A stretch of 6,163 nucleotides of DNA from Limnohabitans sp. (GTDB lineage Bacteria; Pseudomonadota; Gammaproteobacteria; Burkholderiales; Burkholderiaceae_C). Positions 1 to 5,335 of the stretch are shown here, piece by piece. Position 1 is the stretch's first letter, and each line of letters begins with the position of its first letter. The notes under the pieces were generated by a model. It made no database searches. It saw only the letters and a program-made list of their open reading frames with translations, and was not told the DNA's origin. The DNA lies in the NCBI GenBank assembly GCA_023260735.1, contig JALQUL010000246.1, positions 1-6,163 on the forward strand, read 5' to 3'. The translations under genes and the position numbers were made by a program.

Positions 1-368
1 ATACGACTACGGATACTCATAAGCCAGTCATTTTCGGCAAGGTTTTGCCCAACTTTGCCTTGAATAATACTTAAATTATCATAACAACTATCAAGTTGAC
101 GAATGACTTGATCTAAGATAACTTCTGAAATGGCAGGGTTACCTCTGAAGCCTTTTAATAATTGCCTTTGCCGCTCAATGTCTTTCATTACTTCTGTTTT
201 GAGGTCCGCTCGACCACAAACATCCATGATTTCAAAGATGGTAGCTAATGAGAAATGATGCGAAACAGCCGACTCCTCTGTGATAAGGTGACGGAGTCGA
301 GTAAAAAGGTGCTCCAGACGTAAAAAAGTCCGGATTCTTTCGTTTAAAGGATATTCGTACAAAATCAC
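1..368 (-). CDS. zapD: Cell division protein ZapD (N-terminal part, cut by window edge)
   Basis: ZapD (formerly YacF) is a cytoplasmic protein that binds the FtsZ C-terminal tail and cross-links FtsZ filaments at the Z-ring. The 122 codons visible begin MILYEYPLNERIRTFLRLEH, the typical family N-terminus. They continue through GRADLK (residues 52-57), ERQRQ (65-69), FRGNP (74-78) and DWLMSIRSR (114-122), all familiar ZapD blocks of the helical N-terminal domain. Full-length members have about 250 residues, so roughly half the gene lies beyond the left edge. The start is a GTG at 368-366, overlapping the coaE stop as GTGA. An AGGA-type ribosome site lies about ten bases upstream, inside coaE. 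The overlap suggests translational coupling to coaE. It is last in the visible leftward string; yacG commonly follows in relatives but is outside the window. Confidence 0.93.
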   Translation of the reverse strand, partial: MILYEYPLNERIRTFLRLEHLFTRLRHLITEESAVSHHFSLATIFEIMDVCGRADLKTEVMKDIERQRQLLKGFRGNPAISEVILDQVIRQLDSCYDNLSIIQGKVGQNLAENDWLMSIRSR

Positions 369-1042
369 AGCATTATTTCCTGAGCATCGATTGAGCTCTT
401 TTGCGTATTATGACAAAAGATTTTGGGGTCGAACCTGAGTTTGTTATTTGCCATTTTCCACCATTGACTAACCCTAGTTTCTAATTGATTCAAATCTAGA
501 TTTGAATTGTTGATTACCGAGTCAGCACAGGCCAAACGGGTTTCTCTGGGAGCTTGTTGTTGAATAATTAACTCAACAGCATTTCTTGAAAATCCATTTC
601 TGGCAATAACTCTTTGAATTTGAATTTCTCTTTCACAATCTACCACTAAAACATGATGAACTTGTTTTCTCCAGTGTCCGCTTTCAACCAATAATGGTAA
701 ATCATGGACAATAAATTGAGTGTTGATTGAAATCGCATGTTCAACAGCCGTTTGAGTGTAATGCTGTATTAAAGGATGAACAATTAATTCAAGTTTATTT
801 TTTGCCTGTAAATTAGAGAAAACTAATTCTCTCATTTTAGCCCTGTTCATAGAGCCGTCAATTGATATATAGTCTGGACCAAACTGTTCTTGGATAATTG
901 GGATGGCAGGGCCGTTAATAGCCGTCATTTGTCTTGAAATTGCATCAGCATCAATGACATAAGCTCCAAATCTACGTAAGTACTCAGATACAGTGCTTTT
1001 TCCTGAACCAATTCCGCCGGTTAATCCAATGATGTAAGTCAT
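365..1042 (-). CDS. coaE: Dephospho-CoA kinase
   Basis: Dephospho-CoA kinase phosphorylates the ribose 3'-OH of dephospho-CoA with ATP, the final step of cytosolic coenzyme A synthesis. Residues 6-17 (GLTGGIGSGKST) form the P-loop, with K15 as the phosphate-binding lysine. DAD at 31-33 holds the catalytic aspartate region, and HPLI (89-92) and DLPLLVESG (114-122) are family blocks. RxxxRNG followed by QQQ and ADSVINN (173-179) marks the lid and C-terminal core. I chose the ATG at 1042 because MTYIIGLTGG aligns with family starts. The frame stays open to a TTG at 1096, but that would add an unusual hydrophobic leader read from pilD sequence. No clear Shine-Dalgarno is visible, and the start lies 13 bases after the pilD stop, so coupling is likely. 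At 225 residues it is somewhat longer than the usual 200-210. Residues from about 198 on, ending in QEIML, look like a non-family tail that runs into the zapD start. Confidence 0.95.
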   Translation of the reverse strand: MTYIIGLTGGIGSGKSTVSEYLRRFGAYVIDADAISRQMTAINGPAIPIIQEQFGPDYISIDGSMNRAKMRELVFSNLQAKNKLELIVHPLIQHYTQTAVEHAISINTQFIVHDLPLLVESGHWRKQVHHVLVVDCEREIQIQRVIARNGFSRNAVELIIQQQAPRETRLACADSVINNSNLDLNQLETRVSQWWKMANNKLRFDPKIFCHNTQKSSIDAQEIML

Positions 1043-1055
1043 AATAAAAATTGGA

Positions 1056-1913
1056 TTATTGAAAATGTAAAAAAGTGTAAATAGTATTACTGCCAAGACA
1101 CATAATTAAGGCTGCTACTGCTAAATAAGGACCAAAAGCGATTGCTTGATTTTGTTCTAAGTTGCCTTTTATGCGAAGTGTTATTCCAATTAATGCGCCT
1201 GCCGTACATGATAACAAAAGAATCGGAATAATAGCCAAAGGCCCCATCCAAGCGCCAAAAGCGGCTAAAAATTTGAAGTCTCCATAGCCCATACCCTCTT
1301 TACCCGTGATGAGTTTGAAAAGCCAAAATACGGTCCATAGCACCATATAACCTAGAACAGCCCCCCAAACAGAGTTTTCAATGGGTACTTCAATTATTTT
1401 TAAATTAGATAAAACAAGGCCCGCCCAAACAAGGGGTAGAGTGAGTATATCGGGCAGAATTTGAGTATCCCAATCAATGCCAGCAGCTACTACCACTATC
1501 GTACAAAAACCTGCCCAGGCAACTGCTGTTAAAGACCAACCATACATAAAAAAACAAGCCAAATACAATAGGCTGGTACTTAACTCTACAAGCGGGTAAC
1601 GCAAACTCACAGGCGTTTTACAAAAAAAACACTGCCCTTTTAATAAAACATAACTTAATAAAGGTATGTTGTGCCACCATTTTAAGGTGTTACCACATTG
1701 AGGACAGGCAGATGCAGGTACTGCTAAATTAAATGGGCTAGGTGTTGAAGAAGTAGTATTTTGAAGATGCGAGGGTTGAGTTTCAAATTCTAAGCCCCAA
1801 TGCAACGCAAACATAATAGGTAATCTATAAATAACCACATTTAAAAAACTACCTATCATTAAGCCTAATAATCCAAAAATAAGAGCGGGCAAGAAGGTGT
1901 CGTCTAGCATCAT
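1056..1913 (-). CDS. pilD: Type IV prepilin peptidase / N-methyltransferase
   Basis: This is an inner-membrane aspartic peptidase that cleaves the leader of type IV prepilins (and type II secretion pseudopilins) and methylates the new N-terminal residue. The N-terminal membrane segment carries GSFLNVVIYRLP (residues 21-32). A cytoplasmic domain follows with the zinc-binding pairs CPQC (70-73) and CFFC (95-98), as expected for the methylase-containing bifunctional form. The catalytic aspartates lie in AGIDWD (D147/D149) before LPDILTLPL, and in GYGDFK (D212). About seven further hydrophobic segments fill residues 109-281. The 285-residue length is normal. The first ATG overlaps the pilC stop as ATGA. 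A second ATG (1910-1908) sits at a better distance from the AGGTGG element at 1920-1915, so the true start may be one codon later. It directly follows pilC, which supports a pilus role. Confidence 0.95.
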   Translation of the reverse strand: MMLDDTFLPALIFGLLGLMIGSFLNVVIYRLPIMFALHWGLEFETQPSHLQNTTSSTPSPFNLAVPASACPQCGNTLKWWHNIPLLSYVLLKGQCFFCKTPVSLRYPLVELSTSLLYLACFFMYGWSLTAVAWAGFCTIVVVAAGIDWDTQILPDILTLPLVWAGLVLSNLKIIEVPIENSVWGAVLGYMVLWTVFWLFKLITGKEGMGYGDFKFLAAFGAWMGPLAIIPILLLSCTAGALIGITLRIKGNLEQNQAIAFGPYLAVAALIMCLGSNTIYTFLHFQ

Positions 1914-3127
1914 ACCACCTGACCCAATTTAAAGATCGGTAAGTACATAGCCACTACAATGCCACCAATTAAAGTGCCTAAAAACACAATAATAATCGGC
2001 TCTAAGAGGCTAGACAAGCCCGCTACCATTTCATCTACTTCAGCCTCGTAAAAGTCAGCTGCTTTAATGAGCATTTGATCTAAGGTGCCTGACTCTTCTC
2101 CGATAGCACTCATTTGAAGTACCATAGTAGGGAAGACTCCTGCTGTAGACATCGCAATGTTGAGAGGGGTACCAGTGGCCACAGAATGTTGAATACGTTC
2201 GGTGGCAGAGACGAATACTGAATTTCCTGATGCTCCTCCCACAGAACCTAAGGCATTTACTAATGGCACACCTGCTGCAAACATAGTAGCTAAGGTACGA
2301 GTCCAGCGAGCAATTACTGATTTCTCAACTAACTCACCAAATACAGGGGCTTTTAACAGCATACGATCAAGGCCGGCCTGCATAGTTTTACTTTTTTTGT
2401 AGGTGCTATATAGTAGCCAACCAGCTACTCCTGTTGTTCCGAAAATAAGCCACCAATAAGCAACAAATGCATCACTTATTGCAATAACTAATAATGTGGG
2501 TGCCGGCAGTTCAGCTCCAAAAGAAGAAAAAACTTGTTTAAACGATGGAATAACAAACAACATAATAACTGCGACCACCAAAATCGCCACCACCATTACA
2601 GCGATTGGATACATAAGCGCTGATTTAATTTTACTTTTTAATGCTTCTGTTTTTTCAAGATAAGTCGCCAAGCGGTCTAAGATAGATTCCAAAATACCGG
2701 CTTGTTCACCAGCTTCTACCAAATTGCAATAGAGTTCATTAAAATATTTGGGATGTCGTCTAAATGAAGCGTGTAAAGGCGTACCTGTTTCTAAACTGGT
2801 ACGTATGCGGTCTAACAGATAAGAGACGCGTGGGTTGGAGTTACCTCGGGCAACAATATCAAAAGTTTGCATCAAAGGTACACCAGCTTTCATCATGGTG
2901 GCCAATTGCCTTGTAAAAACTGAAATATCTTTGGGTTTAATCGCCTTACCACGGTTAGCCTTTTTCTTTCTAATCTTAGTGGGAGTAACACCTTGCCTGC
3001 GAAGCATTGTGCTCACTTGCGACTCGCTGATAGCACGACTTTCTCCGCTTACAGGGTTGCCCCTTCTGTCTTTGCCGTCCCAGCGATAAACAGATTGATT
3101 AGATGGTTTACTAGACTTTGTGGCCAT
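1910..3127 (-). CDS. pilC: Type IV pilus assembly inner-membrane platform protein PilC
   Basis: PilC is the polytopic inner-membrane platform that couples the cytoplasmic pilus ATPases to pilin insertion and removal. The 405-residue length is standard. An N-terminal region (about 1-66, including YRWDGKDRRGN and LRRQGVTPTKIRKKK) precedes two T2SSF/GspF domains at roughly 68-191 and 271-393. The internal duplication is visible: FTRQLATMMKAGVPL (71-85) matches WTRTLATMFAAGVPL (275-289), and VEAGEQAGILESIL (137-150) matches SAIGEESGTLDQML (340-353). Membrane helices are apparent near 171-194, 213-240 and 371-396. Type IV pilus PilC is preferred over GspF because pilD follows with a 4-base overlap and no gsp genes are seen. 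The ATG at 3127 has no recognisable Shine-Dalgarno. The partner ATPase pilB, normally just upstream, is not present; ispB is there instead, 63 bases away. Confidence 0.94.
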   Translation of the reverse strand: MATKSSKPSNQSVYRWDGKDRRGNPVSGESRAISESQVSTMLRRQGVTPTKIRKKKANRGKAIKPKDISVFTRQLATMMKAGVPLMQTFDIVARGNSNPRVSYLLDRIRTSLETGTPLHASFRRHPKYFNELYCNLVEAGEQAGILESILDRLATYLEKTEALKSKIKSALMYPIAVMVVAILVVAVIMLFVIPSFKQVFSSFGAELPAPTLLVIAISDAFVAYWWLIFGTTGVAGWLLYSTYKKSKTMQAGLDRMLLKAPVFGELVEKSVIARWTRTLATMFAAGVPLVNALGSVGGASGNSVFVSATERIQHSVATGTPLNIAMSTAGVFPTMVLQMSAIGEESGTLDQMLIKAADFYEAEVDEMVAGLSSLLEPIIIVFLGTLIGGIVVAMYLPIFKLGQVV

Positions 3128-3132
3128 ATGGA

Positions 3133-3148
3133 AAAGCGATTAAGCTTT
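3133..3148 (-). repeat. Small inverted repeat in the ispB-pilC gap
   Basis: The 63-base gap between the ispB stop and the pilC ATG contains AAAGC and GCTTT arms (5 bp) around a 6-base loop, ending six bases before the pilC start. It has no T-tract of terminator quality. It lies where a Shine-Dalgarno would be expected, and none is visible there. It could affect pilC translation or be chance in AT-rich DNA. No remnant of another gene is recognisable in the gap. Confidence 0.3.
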
Positions 3149-3190
3149 GCTAAAAATAGATAGGAACAAGGTAATCATCATATTGAAGAC

Positions 3191-4177
3191 TTAATACTTT
3201 CTTTGTAATAGTTGACTACCTAGCATAATAAGTGATTCTGTAAATGAATTATTGGGCAGTGTTTGTGCTGCGTCAATGGCTCTTTGTGCTTCAAGCGCTG
3301 CATATTGGTGAGTAACATCAAGCGCTCCTGTACTTCGAACAATAGAAACTACTTCTGCGAGTTGCTCAATAGAACCATTTTCGATTGCGTTTTTAATGAG
3401 TTCAGTTTGTGCAGGTGTTCCTCTTTGCATCGCTGCAATTAAGGGTAGTGTCACTTTACCCTCTCTTAAATCATCACCTAAATTTTTCCCCAAAACTTCA
3501 GCATCACCAGCGTAATCTAAAATATCGTCAATGACTTGAAAGGCTGTGCCTAAAGCTTGACCATAAGTAGCACAAGCTATTTCAGCATCTGGGTTTTTAG
3601 CCAACACAGCTCCCAATCTTGCGCTAGCCTCAAATAGTTTAGCTGTTTTTGAGCGTATAACCGTTAAATAATCTTGTTCAGTGAGTGAAGCGTCATGCAT
3701 ATTCATCAGTTGCAATACTTCACCTTCGGCAATTACATTAGTTGCATCCGATAAAATCTGCATAATTTTCATATCATCGGCTTTAACCATCATTTGGAAG
3801 GCCCGTGAATATAAAAAATCACCTACTAAAACGCTAGCTGGATTACCAAAGGTTTCATTGGCAGTTGCTTTGCCACGCCTAAGGGTGGACTCATCAACTA
3901 CGTCATCGTGTAACAAAGTGGCTGTGTGAATAAATTCTACTACCGCCGCCATGTCATAACGCAGTGGATTTTGGTAGCCAAGCGCACCGCTAGTAAGCAG
4001 CAACAATGCTGGCCTAAGCCTTTTTCCACCAGCAGAAATAATATATTGAGACACCTGGCCGACCAAGGGAATTTTGGAGGCAAGTTGTTCAGTAATACAA
4101 ACATCTACTTTTTCCATGTCAGTGGAAAGAATAGCGAGTGGGTCTTTTGGGGTGTGGGTTAAATCAGTCAAAATCAT
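3191..4177 (-). CDS. ispB: All-trans polyprenyl (octaprenyl-type) diphosphate synthase
   Basis: This is a trans-isoprenyl diphosphate synthase that extends farnesyl diphosphate with isopentenyl diphosphate to make the ubiquinone side chain. GGKRLRP (50-56) is the conserved substrate-binding block. The first aspartate-rich motif is DDVVD (91-95) within HTATLLHDDVVDESTLRRGK, nearly the same as recalled E. coli IspB. The second is DDILD (217-221) in FQVIDDILDYAGD, followed by GKNLGDDLREGKVTLPL (230-246). The 328-residue length matches the family. The chain length (C40 or other) cannot be read safely from sequence; octaprenyl is inferred from the small residues before the first motif and the gene neighbourhood. 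The ATG at 4177 has an AGGA element about four bases upstream (4186-4182). It is divergent from rplU, the classic arrangement, and heads the leftward string. Confidence 0.95.
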   Translation of the reverse strand: MILTDLTHTPKDPLAILSTDMEKVDVCITEQLASKIPLVGQVSQYIISAGGKRLRPALLLLTSGALGYQNPLRYDMAAVVEFIHTATLLHDDVVDESTLRRGKATANETFGNPASVLVGDFLYSRAFQMMVKADDMKIMQILSDATNVIAEGEVLQLMNMHDASLTEQDYLTVIRSKTAKLFEASARLGAVLAKNPDAEIACATYGQALGTAFQVIDDILDYAGDAEVLGKNLGDDLREGKVTLPLIAAMQRGTPAQTELIKNAIENGSIEQLAEVVSIVRSTGALDVTHQYAALEAQRAIDAAQTLPNNSFTESLIMLGSQLLQRKY

Positions 4178-4272
4178 CAGTTCCTAAGGTTCTGTACTGA
4201 TTATCCTAAAAAAGTAATCGATTTTCGAGAAAGATGTTATTGTCCGCTCATGTAATGAATTAAAAAATAGTT

Positions 4273-4307
4273 AAAGCCCTGATTTCTAGATAAAAACTGG
4301 CTTTTTT
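4273..4307 (+). terminator. Weak terminator-like hairpin upstream of ispB
   Basis: AAAGCC (4273-4278) and GGCTTT (4299-4304) can pair as a 6-bp stem over a 20-base loop, followed on the plus strand by the rest of a T run. The long loop makes it weak. No rightward gene ends here, so if it functions it would stop antisense transcription coming through ispB. It may be chance. Confidence 0.22.
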
Positions 4308-4476
4308 CTCATTTTTAAGACAAATCTTTTATTATGTCAGCTACATTTTTATTGAATTACCACAGATGGCTGTTGTACTTGTAGGCTGGACGTGATCCAA
4401 ATGGCGCTAGATCATGATGTTTTGCTGTTGGTTTTTGTGAAAAAATGATGCTAAATCACATGATTAATTCTATTTA

Positions 4477-4485
4477 TGCTAAAAT
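4477..4485 (+). promoter_or_regulatory. Predicted extended -10 promoter of rplU-rpmA
   Basis: TGCTAAAAT matches an extended -10 element (TG at 4477-4478, hexamer TAAAAT at 4480-4485, five of six consensus bases). At 16-18 bases upstream there is no good -35 hexamer, which is tolerated by extended -10 promoters. The predicted transcription start is about 4491-4493, giving a leader of roughly 48 bases before the rplU ATG. The upstream AT-rich tract could act as an UP element. Confidence 0.6.
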
Positions 4486-4491
4486 GCTAGG

Positions 4492-4526
4492 TTCCTTAGA
4501 TAAGGGTATTTAAGGAAGTTATCTAA
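4492..4526 (+). promoter_or_regulatory. rplU leader with two mutually exclusive hairpins
   Basis: Two perfect or near-perfect inverted repeats overlap. Hairpin A pairs 4492-4500 (TTCCTTAGA) with 4509-4517 (TTTAAGGAA), nine pairs including one G-U, over an 8-base loop. Hairpin B pairs 4496-4503 (TTAGATAA) with 4519-4526 (TTATCTAA), eight pairs over a 15-base loop. They share 4496-4500, so only one can form at a time. The predicted transcript starts at the foot of hairpin A, and hairpin B ends four bases before the AGAGG ribosome site at 4530-4534. A role in ribosomal-protein feedback or mRNA stability is inferred, not shown. Confidence 0.5.
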
Positions 4527-4539
4527 ATAAGAGGTCATT

Positions 4540-4911
4540 ATGTACGCAGTCATAAAAACCGGCGGTAAGCAGTATCGTGTAAGCGCCGGCGATAAAATTA
4601 AAGTAGAACAGATTGCTGCGGACGTTGGTCAAGAGTTAGTATTCACTGAAGTTTTAGCAGTCGCAAGCGAAGGCAAAATTGCAGTTGGTACACCCTTGGT
4701 TTCCGGCGCAACCGTTAAAGTCAATGTTATTGTTCATGGTCTTCACGACAAGGTTCGTATTTTTAAAATGCGTCGTCGTAAGCATTACCAAAAACGTCAA
4801 GGTCACCGTCAGGCATATACAACATTGTTTATCTCTGAAATTAACTCTTCGCTTGGTACCGCATCTGCTGTTTATACAGCGCCTGCTGCTTACACACCCG
4901 AAGCCAAATAA
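4540..4911 (+). CDS. rplU: 50S ribosomal protein L21 (bL21)
   Basis: bL21 binds 23S rRNA in the large ribosomal subunit. It begins MYAVIKTGGKQYRVSAGDKI and contains the signature KVRIFKMRRRKHYQKRQGHR (residues 71-90), unmistakable for the family. The ATG has an AGAGG ribosome site five bases upstream. The length is 123 residues, while typical L21 proteins have about 103. The excess is a C-terminal tail from about residue 103, rich in Ala, Thr, Ser and Pro and ending YTPEAK, without similarity I recognise. The core ends normally near LFISEIN. It is the first gene of an rplU-rpmA pair, with rpmA 30 bases downstream and most likely cotranscribed. The leader hairpins upstream suggest post-transcriptional control. 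Confidence 0.97.
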   Translation: MYAVIKTGGKQYRVSAGDKIKVEQIAADVGQELVFTEVLAVASEGKIAVGTPLVSGATVKVNVIVHGLHDKVRIFKMRRRKHYQKRQGHRQAYTTLFISEINSSLGTASAVYTAPAAYTPEAK

Positions 4912-4941
4912 TTTAACCAGCTGATCTAGGAGTCATTCAAG

Positions 4942-5199
4942 ATGGCACAAAAAAAAGGCGGCGGCTCTACGCGAAATGGACGTGACTCACAACCAAAAAT
5001 GTTGGGTGTTAAAGCGTTCGGTGGCCAAACAATTTCTGCTGGCTCAATTATTGTTCGTCAACGTGGTACTAAATTCCACCCTGGCAACAATGTCGGTATT
5101 GGTGTTGACCACACTTTATTTGCATTAAAAGACGGTGTTGTGTCTTTTGCAATTAAAGGTCATTTAAACAAGCAAGTAGTTAACATTACTGCCGCTTAA
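4942..5199 (+). CDS. rpmA: 50S ribosomal protein L27 (bL27)
   Basis: bL27 lies in the large subunit, with its flexible N-terminal arm reaching the peptidyl-transferase centre. MAQKKGGGSTRNGRDSQPK (1-19) and AGSIIVRQRGTKFHPGNNVG (33-52) are diagnostic, and the 85-residue length is standard. The N-terminus is the ordinary proteobacterial form starting at the initiator Met; there is no Firmicute-type cleavable extension. An AGGAG ribosome site (4928-4932) lies nine bases before the ATG. Codons 3-5 contain an A8 run (CAA AAA AAA), a natural result of the conserved lysine pair. It follows rplU closely and is followed by a strong terminator, so rplU-rpmA looks like a self-contained two-gene unit. 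Confidence 0.97.
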   Translation: MAQKKGGGSTRNGRDSQPKMLGVKAFGGQTISAGSIIVRQRGTKFHPGNNVGIGVDHTLFALKDGVVSFAIKGHLNKQVVNITAA

Positions 5200-5239
5200 A
5201 TTAAAACTGTTGCAGTCCCTGACTTGCATTAGTATTAGG

Positions 5240-5268
5240 GCCCGCTTAGTGCGGGCTTGTTTGTTTTT
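5240..5268 (+). terminator. Intrinsic terminator after rpmA
   Basis: A 6-bp GC-only stem, GCCCGC (5240-5245) with GCGGGC (5251-5256), closes a 5-base loop (TTAGT). Two possible G-U pairs extend the base, and a T-rich tract (TTGTTTGTTTTT) follows. This is a textbook rho-independent terminator, 40 bases after the rpmA stop. It implies that obgE depends largely on its own promoter or on read-through. Confidence 0.92.
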
Positions 5269-5288
5269 ATATTCATAAATATTAGAAT
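5261..5288 (+). promoter_or_regulatory. Candidate promoter of obgE overlapping the terminator tail
   Basis: TTGTTT (5261-5266) and TAGAAT (5283-5288, five of six -10 consensus bases) are separated by 16 bases. The -35 box sits in the T-tract of the rpmA terminator. The predicted start, near 5295, coincides with the left edge of the palindrome that follows. The consensus match is moderate in an AT-rich stretch, so this is tentative. A promoter here is expected because the terminator isolates obgE from rpmA. Confidence 0.45.
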
Positions 5289-5294
5289 TTAATT

Positions 5295-5316
5295 TTTAAC
5301 TAAAGTGTTAGTTAAA
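5295..5316 (+). repeat. Perfect 9-bp inverted repeat upstream of obgE
   Basis: TTTAACTAA (5295-5303) and TTAGTTAAA (5308-5316) are exact reverse complements around AGTG. The repeat lies 19 bases before the obgE ATG and at the predicted transcription start. No T-tract follows on either strand, so it is not a standard terminator. It could be a dimeric-repressor operator on DNA or a 5'-end hairpin in the obgE mRNA; the sequence alone does not decide. The AGG of the ribosome site (5324-5326) lies just outside it. Confidence 0.6.
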
Positions 5317-5335
5317 TCCTTATAGGTAGTCCTTC

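Larger units (their letters stand above)
4178..4539. other. Divergent intergenic region between ispB and rplU (362 bases)
   Basis: No convincing gene is seen here on either strand; the longest reading frames are short and lack ribosome sites or family features. The right end holds the rplU promoter and leader, annotated separately. For ispB the best candidate is a GATAAT box on the minus strand near 4198-4203 without a good -35 element, so that promoter is not called as a feature. Small symmetric elements occur: ATCATGAT at 4411-4418, and AATCA/TGATT at 4454-4465, which covers the -35 position of the rplU promoter and could be an operator. The middle part (about 4320-4410) shows nothing I can interpret. 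The region is AT-rich, as expected for strong ribosomal promoters. Confidence 0.75.

Noticed and set aside
1043..1096. Longer coaE starting at a TTG at 1096
   Set aside because: It would add 18 hydrophobic residues in front of the conserved MTYIIGLTGG start and overlap pilD by 41 bases. The family alignment favours the ATG at 1042.
2202..3089. Two plus-strand open frames (2202-2402 and 2835-3089) inside pilC
   Set aside because: Both are antisense to well-conserved PilC domains and show no recognisable protein features or ribosome sites.
3681..4162. Plus-strand open frames at 3681-3929 and 3926-4162
   Set aside because: They are antisense to the catalytic regions of ispB, whose motifs are intact. 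Their 4-base overlap with each other is coincidental.
4201..4209. DnaA-box-like TTATCCTAA
   Set aside because: It lacks the conserved CACA end and stands alone, with no cluster of boxes or origin-type structure nearby.
4366..4395. Nine-codon frame starting ATGGCTGTTGTACTT in the divergent region
   Set aside because: It has no ribosome site, no conserved context and no run of regulatory codons to suggest a leader peptide.
4436..4460. TGTGA and TCACA half sites, resembling a CRP site upstream of rplU
   Set aside because: The half sites are 15 bases apart rather than 6, so they do not form a CRP operator.
4679..4924. 81-residue plus-strand frame overlapping rplU
   Set aside because: It is an out-of-frame reading of rplU with no start signal of its own.
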